Shown here in pieces: positions 9,119 through 18,051 of a stretch of 64,000 nucleotides of DNA. The notes below the pieces were generated by a model. The model was not told the origin of the DNA, searched no databases, and saw nothing but the letters and a program-made list of their open reading frames with translations. The stretch spans positions 62,001 to 126,000 of the forward strand of contig NZ_FXTD01000008.1 of assembly GCF_900182635.1 (NCBI RefSeq), read 5' to 3'. A program made the position numbers and the translations under genes. This DNA comes from Halorubrum cibi. Its GTDB lineage: Archaea; Halobacteriota; Halobacteria; Halobacteriales; Haloferacaceae. Position 1 is the first letter of the stretch. Each line of letters opens with the position of its first letter.

Positions 9119-11758
9119 CTACTCGCGCAACAGCGGGCGCGAGGAGTTCGTCACCACCAACAGGCTCGAGAGCCCCATCGCGACCGCGGCGAAGAGCGGG
9201 TTCAGGAGGCCCGTCACCGCGAGCGGGATGGCGACCGCGTTGTACAGGAACGCCCAGCCGATGTTCCCCTTCACGCGCCGGCCCGCCGCCCGCGACAGCT
9301 CGAAGACCGTCTCGACGGACGAGAGGTCGTCGTCGACGACGGCCACGTCGGCCGCGTCGGCCGCCATGGCCGTGCCGCCGCCGAGCGCGATCCCGAGGTC
9401 CGCGGCCGCGAGCGCGGGCGCGTCGTTGGTCCCGTCGCCGACCATCACGGTCCGCCCGCGTCCCTTCAGCCGCTCGACCGCCTCGGCCTTCCCCTCCGGA
9501 GGGACCCCCGCGAACACCTCCGAGACCGCGTCGTGCTCGCGGAAGACGGTCGACGCGCGCGCGTCGTCACCGGTGAGCACGACCACCTCGACGCCGGCGT
9601 CGGCGAGCGCGGTCACCGTCTCCTCCCACCCCTCCCGTAACTCGTCGCCGACGACGACCAAGCCCTCCGCCGCGCCGTCGCGACCGATCGCGACCGGCAC
9701 GCGCCCCACGTCGCGGGCGTCCGCGACCGCCTCGCGGATCGCGTCCGGAACCGCCCACCCCCGCTCGTCGAACAGGTCGGGGTGGCCGACGACGACCTCG
9801 CTCCCGTCCACGACGCCGGAGACGCCGCGCGCGTGGCTCTCGAAGTCCTCGACGGTCGGGTCGTCGGGGGCGGGACCGGAGGCGGAGCCGTCGTCCGAGA
9901 CGCCGTCACCGGCTTCGACCGATCCCTCGGTCGCGGTCCCGCCGTCGGTGGAGACGGCTTCGCTCCCCGCGTCGTCCGAGTCGTCGACGCCGACCGACCG
10001 TGCCGCCGCGATCGCCCGGCCGACCGGGTGCGCCGATCGCGACTCAAGCGCCGAGGCGTACGCGAGCAGGTCGTCGTCCACGTCGCGCTCGAGGAGGCGC
10101 ATCTCGCCGGTGGTGAGCGTCCCGGTCTTGTCGAATACGACGGTGTCGGCTCCGCGGATCCGCTCGAAGACGGTGTCGTCGAAGACGACGATGGAGCGCT
10201 CGAGCGCGTCGCGGATCCCCGCCGCGACCGCGAGCGGGGTCGCGAGCCCGAGCGCGCACGGACACGAGACGATGAGCACGGTGAGCCCGACGAGCATCGC
10301 GGTCGCGACGCCGTTGCCGAGCGCGAGGTTGGCCGCCGCGACGACGACGGCCATCGCGAGCACGAGGGGGACGAAGACGGTCGCGAGCCGGTCGGCGAGC
10401 TTCTGGACGCCGTGATTGCCGCTCTGGAGGTCCCACACGAGCTCCGCGACGCGATCGAGGCTCGAGCTCGCCTCCTCGCCCACGGCGACCGTGAGCGAGC
10501 CGTCGGCGACGACGGAGCCGCCGACGACCGCATCGCCCGGCTCCTTGCGGACCGGCATCGACTCCCCCGTCACGACCGACTCGTCGACGGCTGCGTCGCC
10601 GTCGATGACCTCGCCGTCGACGGGGACTCGTTCGCCCGCGCGGACGAGCACGCGGTCGCCCGGCTCCAACGCGTCGAGCGCGACCTCGGTCGGCTCGTCT
10701 CCCTCTTCCTCCCCGCCGTCGCCGCTCCCGCTGCCGACCCGCCGCGCCGTGTCGACCTGGACCGCGGTGAGATCGGAGAGCAGCTCGGTCGCCCGCCGTT
10801 TCACCGAGGACTCGTAGTGGTTGCCGACGGTGACGATCACGATGATGGCGACCGTCACGTCGTAGTAGACGGAGGGGTCGGGAAGCAGCGCGACCGCGAG
10901 CGTGCTGTAGAGGTACGCGCTGAGGGCGGCGATCGCCACGAGCAGGTCCATGTTCGGCGACCGCGTCCGCGCGCTCACGTACGCGCCCCGGAGGATCGGC
11001 TTCCCGGTGACGAAGAGGACGATCGTCGTCAACACGCCGAGCACGATGAAGAAGTACGTCCCCGACGTCGAGGACATCGCCTGATCGAGGTACTCCAGGG
11101 TCCGCTGGTTGTAGAAGGGGAACGCGAACTCCGTCGGGTAGATCAACACGACGTACTGGAGCATGACGGCCATCCCGACGAGCACGCCGATCGCGAGCCG
11201 AGCGATCGCGAGGTTGTCCGACTGCCGCCGCGAGAAGGCGTCGTCGCGGGAGTACGCGCTGTAGCCGAGCCCGCTCACCGCGTCAGCGAGGTCGTCCGCG
11301 GAGACGTCGGCGGGGTCGTGGTCGATCCGCACGGTGTCGGTGACGTAGCTCGCGCTCGCTGCGCTGACGCCCTCGGTGTCGGTCGCGACCGTCTCGATGA
11401 ACGCCTCGCAGGTCGCACAGTGCATCCCGTCCACCTCAAGGAACGTCGCCTCGTGGTCCGCGGGGGTCTCGGGTTCGCCGGCAGGGCCGTCGCCGGCGGC
11501 CGCCTTCTCACCTCCGTCCTCCCCGTCCCGTCGCGCCGCGACGTCCTCGGCATCCACGTCGACGTCGCCGAGCGCGTCGTACACGTCCCGGCAGCCGACA
11601 CAGCAGAACCGGTTGCCCTCGTCGTCGACGACCTCGACGCCCTCGGTCGGGAGGTCACAGAGCGTACAGTCGGGGAACGGTCGGTCATCGGGCGAATCGT
11701 CGCCGATCGTCCCGTCGCCGGTCGCCCCGTCACCGGTCGTTCCGTCGTCCGTGCTCAT
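9119..11758 (-). CDS. Heavy-metal (copper) P1B-type ATPase, CcoI/FixI-like
   Basis: This 879-residue membrane pump begins with a cysteine module (C31, C34 and CCVGC at 52-56) typical of CcoI/FixI ATPases, then a heavy-metal-associated domain with MHCATC (C114, C117). The transmembrane core holds VTGES, the metal-gate motif SCPCALG, the phosphorylation motif FDKTGTLT, a Ser-Ala-His-Pro loop and GDGTNDAPAL. An acidic Ser/Asp-rich insertion sits in the nucleotide-binding domain. Such pumps usually move Cu(I), often for oxidase assembly. The SafE-type gene lies 3 bp upstream on the same strand and a halocyanin gene follows it upstream, which supports a copper-delivery role. Confidence 0.92.
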   Translation of the reverse strand: MSTDDGTTGDGATGDGTIGDDSPDDRPFPDCTLCDLPTEGVEVVDDEGNRFCCVGCRDVYDALGDVDVDAEDVAARRDGEDGGEKAAAGDGPAGEPETPADHEATFLEVDGMHCATCEAFIETVATDTEGVSAASASYVTDTVRIDHDPADVSADDLADAVSGLGYSAYSRDDAFSRRQSDNLAIARLAIGVLVGMAVMLQYVVLIYPTEFAFPFYNQRTLEYLDQAMSSTSGTYFFIVLGVLTTIVLFVTGKPILRGAYVSARTRSPNMDLLVAIAALSAYLYSTLAVALLPDPSVYYDVTVAIIVIVTVGNHYESSVKRRATELLSDLTAVQVDTARRVGSGSGDGGEEEGDEPTEVALDALEPGDRVLVRAGERVPVDGEVIDGDAAVDESVVTGESMPVRKEPGDAVVGGSVVADGSLTVAVGEEASSSLDRVAELVWDLQSGNHGVQKLADRLATVFVPLVLAMAVVVAAANLALGNGVATAMLVGLTVLIVSCPCALGLATPLAVAAGIRDALERSIVVFDDTVFERIRGADTVVFDKTGTLTTGEMRLLERDVDDDLLAYASALESRSAHPVGRAIAAARSVGVDDSDDAGSEAVSTDGGTATEGSVEAGDGVSDDGSASGPAPDDPTVEDFESHARGVSGVVDGSEVVVGHPDLFDERGWAVPDAIREAVADARDVGRVPVAIGRDGAAEGLVVVGDELREGWEETVTALADAGVEVVVLTGDDARASTVFREHDAVSEVFAGVPPEGKAEAVERLKGRGRTVMVGDGTNDAPALAAADLGIALGGGTAMAADAADVAVVDDDLSSVETVFELSRAAGRRVKGNIGWAFLYNAVAIPLAVTGLLNPLFAAVAMGLSSLLVVTNSSRPLLRE

Positions 11759-11761
11759 CGC

Positions 11762-12718
11762 TCAGGCACCTCCGAGACCGCCGAATCCGGCCACGTCCGT
11801 CATCCCGCCGATCCAACCCATTCCGGCCATCCCGGCGTCGAGCGGGTTCCAGAACGGGAGCCGGGGGTGCGGGACGTGGATCCCGACCGACATCAGCCCG
11901 TGCGCGAACAGGACGTATCCGAGCGCGAGAAAGGCGATCCCGAGCAGGCGGTGGACCCGCCGCCTGTGGACCGCGTCGACGCTTCCGATCAGTGTGCCGT
12001 ACAGGAGCACCGCGGGCATCGTCCCGACGCCGAGCGCGCCCAGCGCGAGCCCCCCCGACAGCGCCGACCCGCTCGCGAACGCGTAGAGGTACGCCGGGTA
12101 GAGGATCGGACAGGGGAGGAGCCCGTGGACCGCGCCGAGCGCGACGATACCCGGCCCGTTCGCGAGCCGGTCGACGTGGCCCGTCAGCCAGCCCGTGACC
12201 CGTTCGAGCCCCGGCAGGTGGACGCCACCGGTCGCGCCGCCGAGGACGTACCGGACGCCGACCGCCATCACGAGCGCGCCGACGCCGAGGCCGACGACGC
12301 CGCGGATAGTTCCCGCGGCACCCGTGATCGTCGCGGTCGTCACGAGGACGACCCCGCCGAGCGCGCCGAGTGCCGCGCCGATGAGCGCGTAACTCGCCGT
12401 CCGCCCGAGGTTGAACAGCGCGTGCTGGCGCACCTCGTAGGTGGTGAGGTGACCGCTCCGGGCGCCGCGGTCGGTCCGGGTCGCCGCCGCGCCGCCCGCA
12501 CCGGTCGCGTCGCCCGCACCGCCGGTCGCGTCGCCCGACCCGTGCGTTCCGTGCCCGCCGCCGTCGGTCCGGCCCGCGTCGGGGTCCATCCGGGCCGCGT
12601 AGGTCGTCACGAGCGGTCCGCACATCCCGATACAGTGGGCGCCGCCGAGCAGGCCGATGGCGAGGAACAACAGGACGTCGACGCCGAGCAGGCTGGATGG
12701 GTCCATCGCGTGGTTCAC
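11762..12718 (-). CDS. TauE/SafE-type membrane protein (CcoI-associated)
   Basis: A 318-residue membrane protein with about six hydrophobic segments. The first helix contains GGAHCIGMCGPLV, a Cys-Met motif common in the COG2836-type sulfite exporter/SafE family found beside CcoI copper ATPases in cytochrome oxidase assembly clusters. A Gly/His/Asp-rich cytoplasmic or surface loop near residues 50-85 separates it from the remaining helices. The Cys and Met residues could bind copper; this is inference from placement. Its stop is 3 bp before the ATPase start, so the two genes are probably one operon. A start at MDPSSLLG, four codons in, is also possible. Confidence 0.8.
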   Translation of the reverse strand: MNHAMDPSSLLGVDVLLFLAIGLLGGAHCIGMCGPLVTTYAARMDPDAGRTDGGGHGTHGSGDATGGAGDATGAGGAAATRTDRGARSGHLTTYEVRQHALFNLGRTASYALIGAALGALGGVVLVTTATITGAAGTIRGVVGLGVGALVMAVGVRYVLGGATGGVHLPGLERVTGWLTGHVDRLANGPGIVALGAVHGLLPCPILYPAYLYAFASGSALSGGLALGALGVGTMPAVLLYGTLIGSVDAVHRRRVHRLLGIAFLALGYVLFAHGLMSVGIHVPHPRLPFWNPLDAGMAGMGWIGGMTDVAGFGGLGGA

Positions 12719-12814
12719 CTCAGATTTGGCGCGCGTGCGGTAATGGGTTTCGTCGGTTCCGGCCGGCGTGGAATCGGCGATTCGGTACGTGGAGGTGGAC
12801 CGATACCCGACATC

Positions 12815-13228
12815 TCACTCCTCGACGATCACGGCCCCGACCATCCCGCCCGTCTCGTGGGGGATACAGACGTAGTCGTATCGGCCGGGGACCGAGAACG
12901 TGTGCGAGAAGCGGTCGCCGTTCTCGAGGCGGCCGCCGAAGTCGGACCACGCGTCGCGGGCGGCGGCCTCGCTCTCGAACCCGCCGGAGGCGAAGTAGTC
13001 GGCCGCCTCCGGGATCGCGTCCTCGTAGGCGGTGACGGTGTGGCCGCGGACGCTCGTGTTCTCCCAGACGACGCGGTCCCCGACCTCGACGGTCACCTCC
13101 TCGGGGACGAACCCGGTGGCGGTCATCCCGACGTCGTACTGGTCCGCGAGACAGCCGGCGAGGGCGAGCGAGGTCCCGACCGCGACGCCGGCCGTTCCGG
13201 CGCGCTCGAGGAACCGTCTCCGGTACAT
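12815..13228 (-). CDS. Halocyanin-like blue copper protein (Tat lipoprotein)
   Basis: This 137-residue protein begins with a twin-arginine signal (RRRFLERAG) and a lipobox-like LAGC, so it is likely exported folded and anchored by lipid outside the membrane. The cupredoxin domain keeps type 1 copper ligands: His in RGHTVTAY, Cys and His in YVCIPHE, and Met in GGMVG. Halocyanins carry electrons between respiratory complexes in haloarchaea. The gene lies about 100 bp upstream of the SafE and copper ATPase genes, so the three probably serve the same copper and respiration pathway, although a separate promoter is possible. Confidence 0.88.
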   Translation of the reverse strand: MYRRRFLERAGTAGVAVGTSLALAGCLADQYDVGMTATGFVPEEVTVEVGDRVVWENTSVRGHTVTAYEDAIPEAADYFASGGFESEAAARDAWSDFGGRLENGDRFSHTFSVPGRYDYVCIPHETGGMVGAVIVEE

Positions 13229-13362
13229 ACCCGACCTCGGGGTTTCGATCGTTTGAATACCGCGGTTGACCCCATCGATCGGGAAACGACTTCGACTCGC
13301 GCGCTCGTCATCGACGTTGGACCGAACGCCGCGGGTGGATCACGGCGTAGCCGAATCTCTCG

Positions 13363-13680
13363 TCAAATCCCGCCGTTTTCGTCGTTTTCGCCCGTTTCGT
13401 CGCCCGGGCTCGCGTACCCGTCGCCGGCCTCGGTACGCCTCGCGTAGACCGCGACCGCGACCGCGGTGAGAAACCAGATCGGCGCGCCTACCCGAACCGC
13501 GAAGGCGGCGCGGGCTCCCCACGACTCCAGCGTGACGAAAAGCGAGAGGAAGGCGACGATCGGGGCCCCGACCAGGATCGTGACGACGAAGGTCGTCTGC
13601 ATCACCCAGCCGTAGTCGACGCCCTCGACCTCGACCTCCTCGACGGGTTGCACGGGTGAGCTACCGGGACGGATCGACAT
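13363..13680 (-). CDS. Small two-helix membrane protein, haloarchaeal hypothetical
   Basis: A 105-residue protein with an acidic N-terminus (EEVEVEGVDYGWVMQ), two transmembrane helices at about 28-50 and 60-82, and a charged acidic tail. The YGWVMQ segment followed by a helix is reminiscent of a haloarchaeal DUF (possibly DUF5822), but I cannot confirm the family. It is divergent from panB, which starts 118 bp away. The position next to the copper block does not prove a role there. Function unknown. Confidence 0.6.
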   Translation of the reverse strand: MSIRPGSSPVQPVEEVEVEGVDYGWVMQTTFVVTILVGAPIVAFLSLFVTLESWGARAAFAVRVGAPIWFLTAVAVAVYARRTEAGDGYASPGDETGENDENGGI

Positions 13681-13766
13681 ATCGGTGGCGGTCGAGGCCT
13701 CCTCTCTCCCCTTCGTCGGCGGTTGCGCCGGATCCGCTCCGCGGCTCGATCCGTGGATCCCGGCGG

Positions 13767-13774
13767 TTTTAATC
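13767..13774 (+). promoter_or_regulatory. TATA-like box of panB
   Basis: TTTTAATC lies about 27 nt before the panB ATG, the spacing expected for a leaderless haloarchaeal transcript. It supports the chosen start at 13798 over the longer reading. Confidence 0.5.
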
Positions 13775-13797
13775 GGACGGGGACTGACTCTCGGTCG

Positions 13798-14619
13798 ATG
13801 ACCACGACGCGGGGACTCCGGGACCGCGAGGAGCCGATCACGATGCTCACCGCCTACGACGCACAGACCGCGGCGGTCGTCGACGAGGCGGGGATCGACG
13901 TCGTCCTCGTCGGCGACAGCATGGGCAACACCGCCTTAGGTTACGACTCGACGCTCCCGGTGACGATGGCGGACGTGCGCTCCCGAACGGCCGCCGTCGC
14001 GCGCACGGTCGAGGACGCGCTCGTCGTCGCCGACATGCCGTTCCTCTCGTTCGGACTCGAGGAGGCGGAGTCGGTCCGCAACGCCGGGGAGCTCCTCAAG
14101 GAGGCCGACGCCGACGCAGTGAAGATCGAGAGCGGGCCACACACCGTCGAAACCACTCGGCGGATGACGGAAGTGGGGATCCCCGTGATGGCACACCTCG
14201 GGCTCACGCCCCAACACGTCAACCGGCTCGGTGGATACACCCGACAGGGGACCGACGAGGAGGCCGCGACGGAGATCCTCGACCTCGCCCGCGCCCACGA
14301 GGAGGCGGGCGCGTTCGCGCTGGTGTTGGAACACGTCCCGTCCAACCTCGCGGCGGCGGTCACCGACGCCCTCGAGACGCCGACGATCGGGATCGGCGCC
14401 GGCGGCGACTGCGACGGACAGGTCCTCGTGGTCGACGACGTGATCGGACTCGGCGAGTGGTCGCCGCCGTTCTCCCGGCAGTTCGGCGACGTCCGCGGCG
14501 AGATGGAGCGGGCGATCGGAGAGTACAGGGACGCGGTCGAAAGCGGCGAGTTCCCCGCCGAGGAGCACGCGCACGTCGAGGAGGATCTCGAGGGCGTGTA
14601 CCGCACGGACGACGAGTGA
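13798..14619 (+). CDS. panB: 3-methyl-2-oxobutanoate hydroxymethyltransferase
   Basis: The 273-residue enzyme transfers a hydroxymethyl group from methylenetetrahydrofolate (or an archaeal pterin) to alpha-ketoisovalerate, giving ketopantoate for coenzyme A. Typical PanB signatures are present: ITMLTAYDAQTA at the N-terminus, the metal-binding VLVGDSMGNT, KIESG, and the GIGAGGDCDGQVLV region near the C-terminal third. The start is the ATG of MTTTRGL, which sits behind a TATA-like box; the longer reading starts in promoter DNA. No other pantothenate gene is adjacent. Confidence 0.93.
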   Translation: MTTTRGLRDREEPITMLTAYDAQTAAVVDEAGIDVVLVGDSMGNTALGYDSTLPVTMADVRSRTAAVARTVEDALVVADMPFLSFGLEEAESVRNAGELLKEADADAVKIESGPHTVETTRRMTEVGIPVMAHLGLTPQHVNRLGGYTRQGTDEEAATEILDLARAHEEAGAFALVLEHVPSNLAAAVTDALETPTIGIGAGGDCDGQVLVVDDVIGLGEWSPPFSRQFGDVRGEMERAIGEYRDAVESGEFPAEEHAHVEEDLEGVYRTDDE

Positions 14620-14692
14620 ACCCCGGCCGCGGAGTCTCGCTTTTCGCCGATCCCGGCAAAGGTATTTCACCTGATTGGTCGTTCGAGAGGGC

Positions 14693-16306
14693 ATGGACGT
14701 CCTCTGTGTCGACGGCGATCCCGACTCCTTCGAGCGGACGGCGGCGGGGTTGGAGGAGGAACTCGCCGACGTCACGCTCCACCCGGCGTCCACGGCCGAA
14801 CGGGCGCTCGAACTGCTCGCGGCCGAGCCGATCGAGTGCGTCGTCAGCACCCACGAACTCCCCGATCGTGACGGCGTCGAACTCCTGACGTCCGTTCGCG
14901 AGGAGCACGGTTCCCTCCCGTTCCTCCTCGCGCCGCGGGCGGGGAGCGAACGGATCGCCGCGGCGGCGGTGGCCGCCGGCGTCACCGGATACGTGCCGTC
15001 CGACGCGCCCGAGGGGCGGAGCGCGGCGATCGCCGCTCGCGTCGGCGAGGCGGTCGGCCGGCACGACGCCCACACGGCGGCCGACCGAGACCGACAGTTG
15101 GTGGCGCTCCACGAGGCGAGCGCGGCGCTCATCACCGCGACCACCAGAGAGGAGGTCGCGGAGGTGGCCGTCGAGGCGGTGAGCGACATCCACGGGCTGG
15201 TCGCCAGCACGGTCTACCTGTACGACGACGAGGCGAACGCGGTCGAGCCGGTTGCGTCGACGGAGGCCGCTCTGGAACTCTCCTGGGACACCGACGAACC
15301 GCCGACGTACGGCCCCGGGGAGAGCATCGTCTGGCGCGCCTTCGAGCGGGGGGAGGCGGAGCGGGTCGGAAACGTCCCGGCCGATCCCGACGCCGCCAAT
15401 CCGGAGACGACGATCCGGAGCCAGCTCACCGTCCCGCTCGACGAGTACGGCGTTCTCGTGACCGGATCGCACGCCTCGAACGCGTTCGACGAACGCGACG
15501 TGACGCTCGGACGGATCCTCGCCGGGAACGTCGTCGCCGCGCTCGAACAGGTCGACAGACGCAGGGAGTTGGCCCGCCGGAACGAGCGGTTGGACGAGTT
15601 CGCAAGCGTCGTGGGCCACGACCTCCGGAATCCGCTATCGGTCGCCACCGGACGGCTCGATCTGGCGCGGGAGGACATCGATCCCGACTCCCCCGCGAAC
15701 GAGCATCTGGAGGCCGTCGAGTACGCTCTGGATCGGATCGAGACGCTGATCGACGACCTGTTGCGGCTCGCCCGCGAGGCGACCGAGGAACCCGACCTCG
15801 AGTCGATCCGACTGTCCGAGCTGGTCGATCACTGTCGCGGGGCCGTCGACGCCGACAGCGCGACCCTCCAGGTGGCGGCGACTCGGTCGATCTACGCGGA
15901 CGAGAGCCGCGTCCGCCAGTGCTTCGAGAACCTGATCCGGAACAGCGTGGAACACGGTTCGACGAGCAGTCGGCCGTCGGCCGACGACAGCGTGGAACAC
16001 GGTCGTTCGAGAGACGGCGACGGCATCGAACGCTCCGTCAGCGACGTGACCGTCACGATCGGCGAACTCTCCGACGGCTCGGGCATCTACCTCGAGGACG
16101 ACGGTCCGGGTATCCCGCCGGAGAAACGCGAGCGAGTCTTCGACACCGGCTACTCGACTCGACGAGAGGGAACCGGATTCGGCCTGCGGATCGTCGAGCG
16201 GATCGTCGAGTCACACGGATGGGACATCGCGGTCGCCGAGAGCGAATCCGGCGGCGCGCGCTTCGAGATCACGGGCATCGAGTTCGTCGCGGAGGACGCC
16301 GACTGA
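14693..16306 (+). CDS. Histidine kinase with degenerate receiver and GAF domain
   Basis: The 537-residue protein is soluble, with no transmembrane segment. Residues 1-120 look like a response-regulator receiver, but the expected phosphoacceptor Asp before HELPDRDG is Thr53 and the conserved Lys region reads FLLAPRAG, so phosphorylation there is unlikely. A GAF-like sensor domain follows (about 135-285). The HisKA box has His309 in VGHDLRNPLS, and the ATPase domain has N-box ENLIRNSVEHG and the G motifs EDDGPGIP and GTGFGLRIV. A short in-frame duplication lies just behind the N-box. No partner regulator is adjacent. Confidence 0.85.
   Translation: MDVLCVDGDPDSFERTAAGLEEELADVTLHPASTAERALELLAAEPIECVVSTHELPDRDGVELLTSVREEHGSLPFLLAPRAGSERIAAAAVAAGVTGYVPSDAPEGRSAAIAARVGEAVGRHDAHTAADRDRQLVALHEASAALITATTREEVAEVAVEAVSDIHGLVASTVYLYDDEANAVEPVASTEAALELSWDTDEPPTYGPGESIVWRAFERGEAERVGNVPADPDAANPETTIRSQLTVPLDEYGVLVTGSHASNAFDERDVTLGRILAGNVVAALEQVDRRRELARRNERLDEFASVVGHDLRNPLSVATGRLDLAREDIDPDSPANEHLEAVEYALDRIETLIDDLLRLAREATEEPDLESIRLSELVDHCRGAVDADSATLQVAATRSIYADESRVRQCFENLIRNSVEHGSTSSRPSADDSVEHGRSRDGDGIERSVSDVTVTIGELSDGSGIYLEDDGPGIPPEKRERVFDTGYSTRREGTGFGLRIVERIVESHGWDIAVAESESGGARFEITGIEFVAEDAD
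15942..16003 (+). repeat. 17-bp in-frame direct repeat in the kinase ATPase domain
   Basis: ACAGCGTGGAACACGGT occurs at 15942-15958 and 15987-16003, 45 bp apart, so both copies encode SVEHG. The first is the end of the ATPase N-box; the second is in the loop behind it. It looks like a small tandem duplication that lengthened the loop by 15 codons. Confidence 0.8.
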
Positions 16307-16337
16307 GGCCCCGCCACTCGTCCGGATCCGACGCCGC

Positions 16338-16529
16338 TCACCGGCCGAGATGCGTGATGTCCCGACGCAGCGAGTAGCCCTTGGGGACGCCGACCACGCC
16401 GAGACACTCCGCACACAGCACCCGCTCGTAGTCCCGGTTCGTGTCCTTCTCGAGGAGCGAAACCGCCTCGAGCGGAAAGGTCGACTCACACCGGTCGCAC
16501 TCCGCCTTGTCGCCGTCGACGATCTTCAT
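16338..16529 (-). CDS. Small CxxC zinc-ribbon protein
   Basis: A 63-residue protein with two Cys pairs, CDRC near residue 11 and CAEC near residue 40, which probably bind one zinc ion. Between them lies a charged stretch (LEKDTNRDYERV). Haloarchaea encode many such short zinc-finger proteins, most of unknown role, possibly nucleic-acid or protein binding. It lies convergent to the histidine kinase gene and is separated by 31 bp from its stop. The Cys spacing argues for a real gene rather than chance. Confidence 0.65.
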   Translation of the reverse strand: MKIVDGDKAECDRCESTFPLEAVSLLEKDTNRDYERVLCAECLGVVGVPKGYSLRRDITHLGR

Positions 16530-16668
16530 TCGACGGCCAGTTCGTCGAACCCGTATAAAAACTCGCGGACGGCGTTATCACTCGGCGAAACGAGTGGATC
16601 AAAAATCGCGGTACCGTGGGGCGATGTCGCCCCGGTGATCGACGCGGTGGTGCGGTGTGGACCCGGGC

Positions 16669-17001
16669 TCAGCCGAAGAGCTCGCCGAGACCCTCGCCGC
16701 CGTCGCCCTCGTCCTCGTCCTCGTCGTCGTCGGCCTCCTCGGCCTCGGCCTCCTCGTCGTCGCCGTCGTCGGCCTCCTCGGCCTCGTCGGCGGAGCCGCC
16801 GGAAGCGGCGCCCGCGGCAGGGGCCGCGGCGGCCGTCTCGATGGCCTCCTCGATGTCGACGTCCTCCAGCGCGGCGACGAGCGCCTTGACGCGGGACTCC
16901 TCGACGTCGACGCCGGCGGCTTCCAGCACGCCGGTGACATTGTCCTCGTTGATCTCTTCGCCAGTCTCGTTCAGGATGAGCGCAGCGTAAACGTATTCCA
17001 T
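16669..17001 (-). CDS. rpl12: Ribosomal protein P1/L12
   Basis: The 110-residue acidic stalk protein recruits translation factors to the large subunit. It has the archaeal P1 pattern: an N-terminal dimerisation domain ([18 protein letters not shown]), an Ala-rich hinge around residues 60-70, a run of Glu and Asp, and the C-terminal EGLGELFG that contacts elongation factors. It is the last gene of the L1-L10-L12 operon, 15 bp behind rplP0, whose product ends in a similar EGLGAMFG tail. Confidence 0.95.
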   Translation of the reverse strand: MEYVYAALILNETGEEINEDNVTGVLEAAGVDVEESRVKALVAALEDVDIEEAIETAAAAPAAGAASGGSADEAEEADDGDDEEAEAEEADDDEDEDEGDGGEGLGELFG

Positions 17002-17016
17002 TGGTGTAACCTCGTG

Positions 17017-18051
17017 TTATCCGAACATCGCGCCGAGTCCCTCGCCGCCGTCGTCGCCGTCGTCGTCGGCGTCGTCGTCGGTGGATTCCTCGGCGTCTTC
17101 CGTTTCTTCGTCGACCTGTTCTTCCTCGTCGGCGTCGTCCGTCTCGGGAGCCGGGGCGGCTTCGACGCCCTGTAGCTCCTCGGGGAGCGCCTCCTCGTCG
17201 TCGATCTGCGCGGCGAGCGCGCGGAGCTGGGCGTCGGCCTTCCCGATGAGGTCGGGCACGACGTCCGGGCTCTCGATCTCCGCGAACAGCCCGACCGACT
17301 TCGCCTCGCCGGACGCCTTCGCGAGAAGGGTGCCGGCGGTGGCGGCCGTCGGGTAGGCAGCGTTGACCGAGAGGTTGCGCGCGGCGGCCGCGGCGGACTG
17401 GACGTCCGCGCGGTACTCGTCCACGTCGATCGCGAGCTCGTCCGGCTCGAAGAGGACGCCCTCGGAGTAGACGCCCTTCAGGTCGAGCCCGACCTCCTTC
17501 GGCTCGATGCCGAGCTCGGTCAGGACGTTCGCGAGGTCGTCGTCGACGACCTCGCCCTCCTCGAGGACCTTCGAGTCCTCGGTCACCTTGATCGACCCGT
17601 CCATGATTCGTGCGGACGCGCCCACGGTCTGTAACTCGCCGACGAACGGTCCCGGATCGACGCCGGTGTCACCCTCGGGGATGACGACGTCGTTCGGGGC
17701 GACCTCGCCCGCGTTGATCGGGGCCGGCGTTTTCGAGGCCTCGAGCTGCTTGTAGAGCCCGAAGGGATTGTCGTTGGTGCCGATGAGCGCGACCTGACCG
17801 GAGACGTACCCGGTCAGCTCCTCGACGCCCTCGTCGACCTCCTCCAGCGCGCGGACCGTGAGCGTGTTGCGGCTCATCCGGACGTCCGCGGAGCCGTGAA
17901 GCTCGCGGCGCATGGCCTGGAGCTGGCGGCTCGGGATGCCGGCGACGCCGACGATCCCGACGGAGTTGAACGAGTCGATGAACTCGACGAGCTCGTCGAC
18001 TTCGTCCTGCTTCCACTGCGGGATCGTCTCGGTCTTGCGGGCGGAGCTCAT
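17017..18051 (-). CDS. rplP0: Ribosomal protein P0/L10
   Basis: This 344-residue protein forms the base of the ribosomal stalk, binding 23S rRNA and dimers of L12. The N-terminal rRNA-binding part includes [18 protein letters not shown] and MSRNTL, and the long C-terminal part has helices for L12 followed by an acidic tail ending GEGLGAMFG. Length and order are typical of archaeal P0, longer than bacterial L10. Its ATG overlaps the stop of the L1 gene by 4 nt (ATGA), which suggests translational coupling. Confidence 0.95.
   Translation of the reverse strand: MSSARKTETIPQWKQDEVDELVEFIDSFNSVGIVGVAGIPSRQLQAMRRELHGSADVRMSRNTLTVRALEEVDEGVEELTGYVSGQVALIGTNDNPFGLYKQLEASKTPAPINAGEVAPNDVVIPEGDTGVDPGPFVGELQTVGASARIMDGSIKVTEDSKVLEEGEVVDDDLANVLTELGIEPKEVGLDLKGVYSEGVLFEPDELAIDVDEYRADVQSAAAAARNLSVNAAYPTAATAGTLLAKASGEAKSVGLFAEIESPDVVPDLIGKADAQLRALAAQIDDEEALPEELQGVEAAPAPETDDADEEEQVDEETEDAEESTDDDADDDGDDGGEGLGAMFG

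Noticed and set aside
9782-13447. A 1221-residue plus-strand reading over the copper ATPase region
   Set aside because: It is the antisense shadow of the ATPase, SafE and halocyanin genes. It is Arg/Asp/Val-rich with no domain, as expected from high GC; the minus strand has clear motifs.
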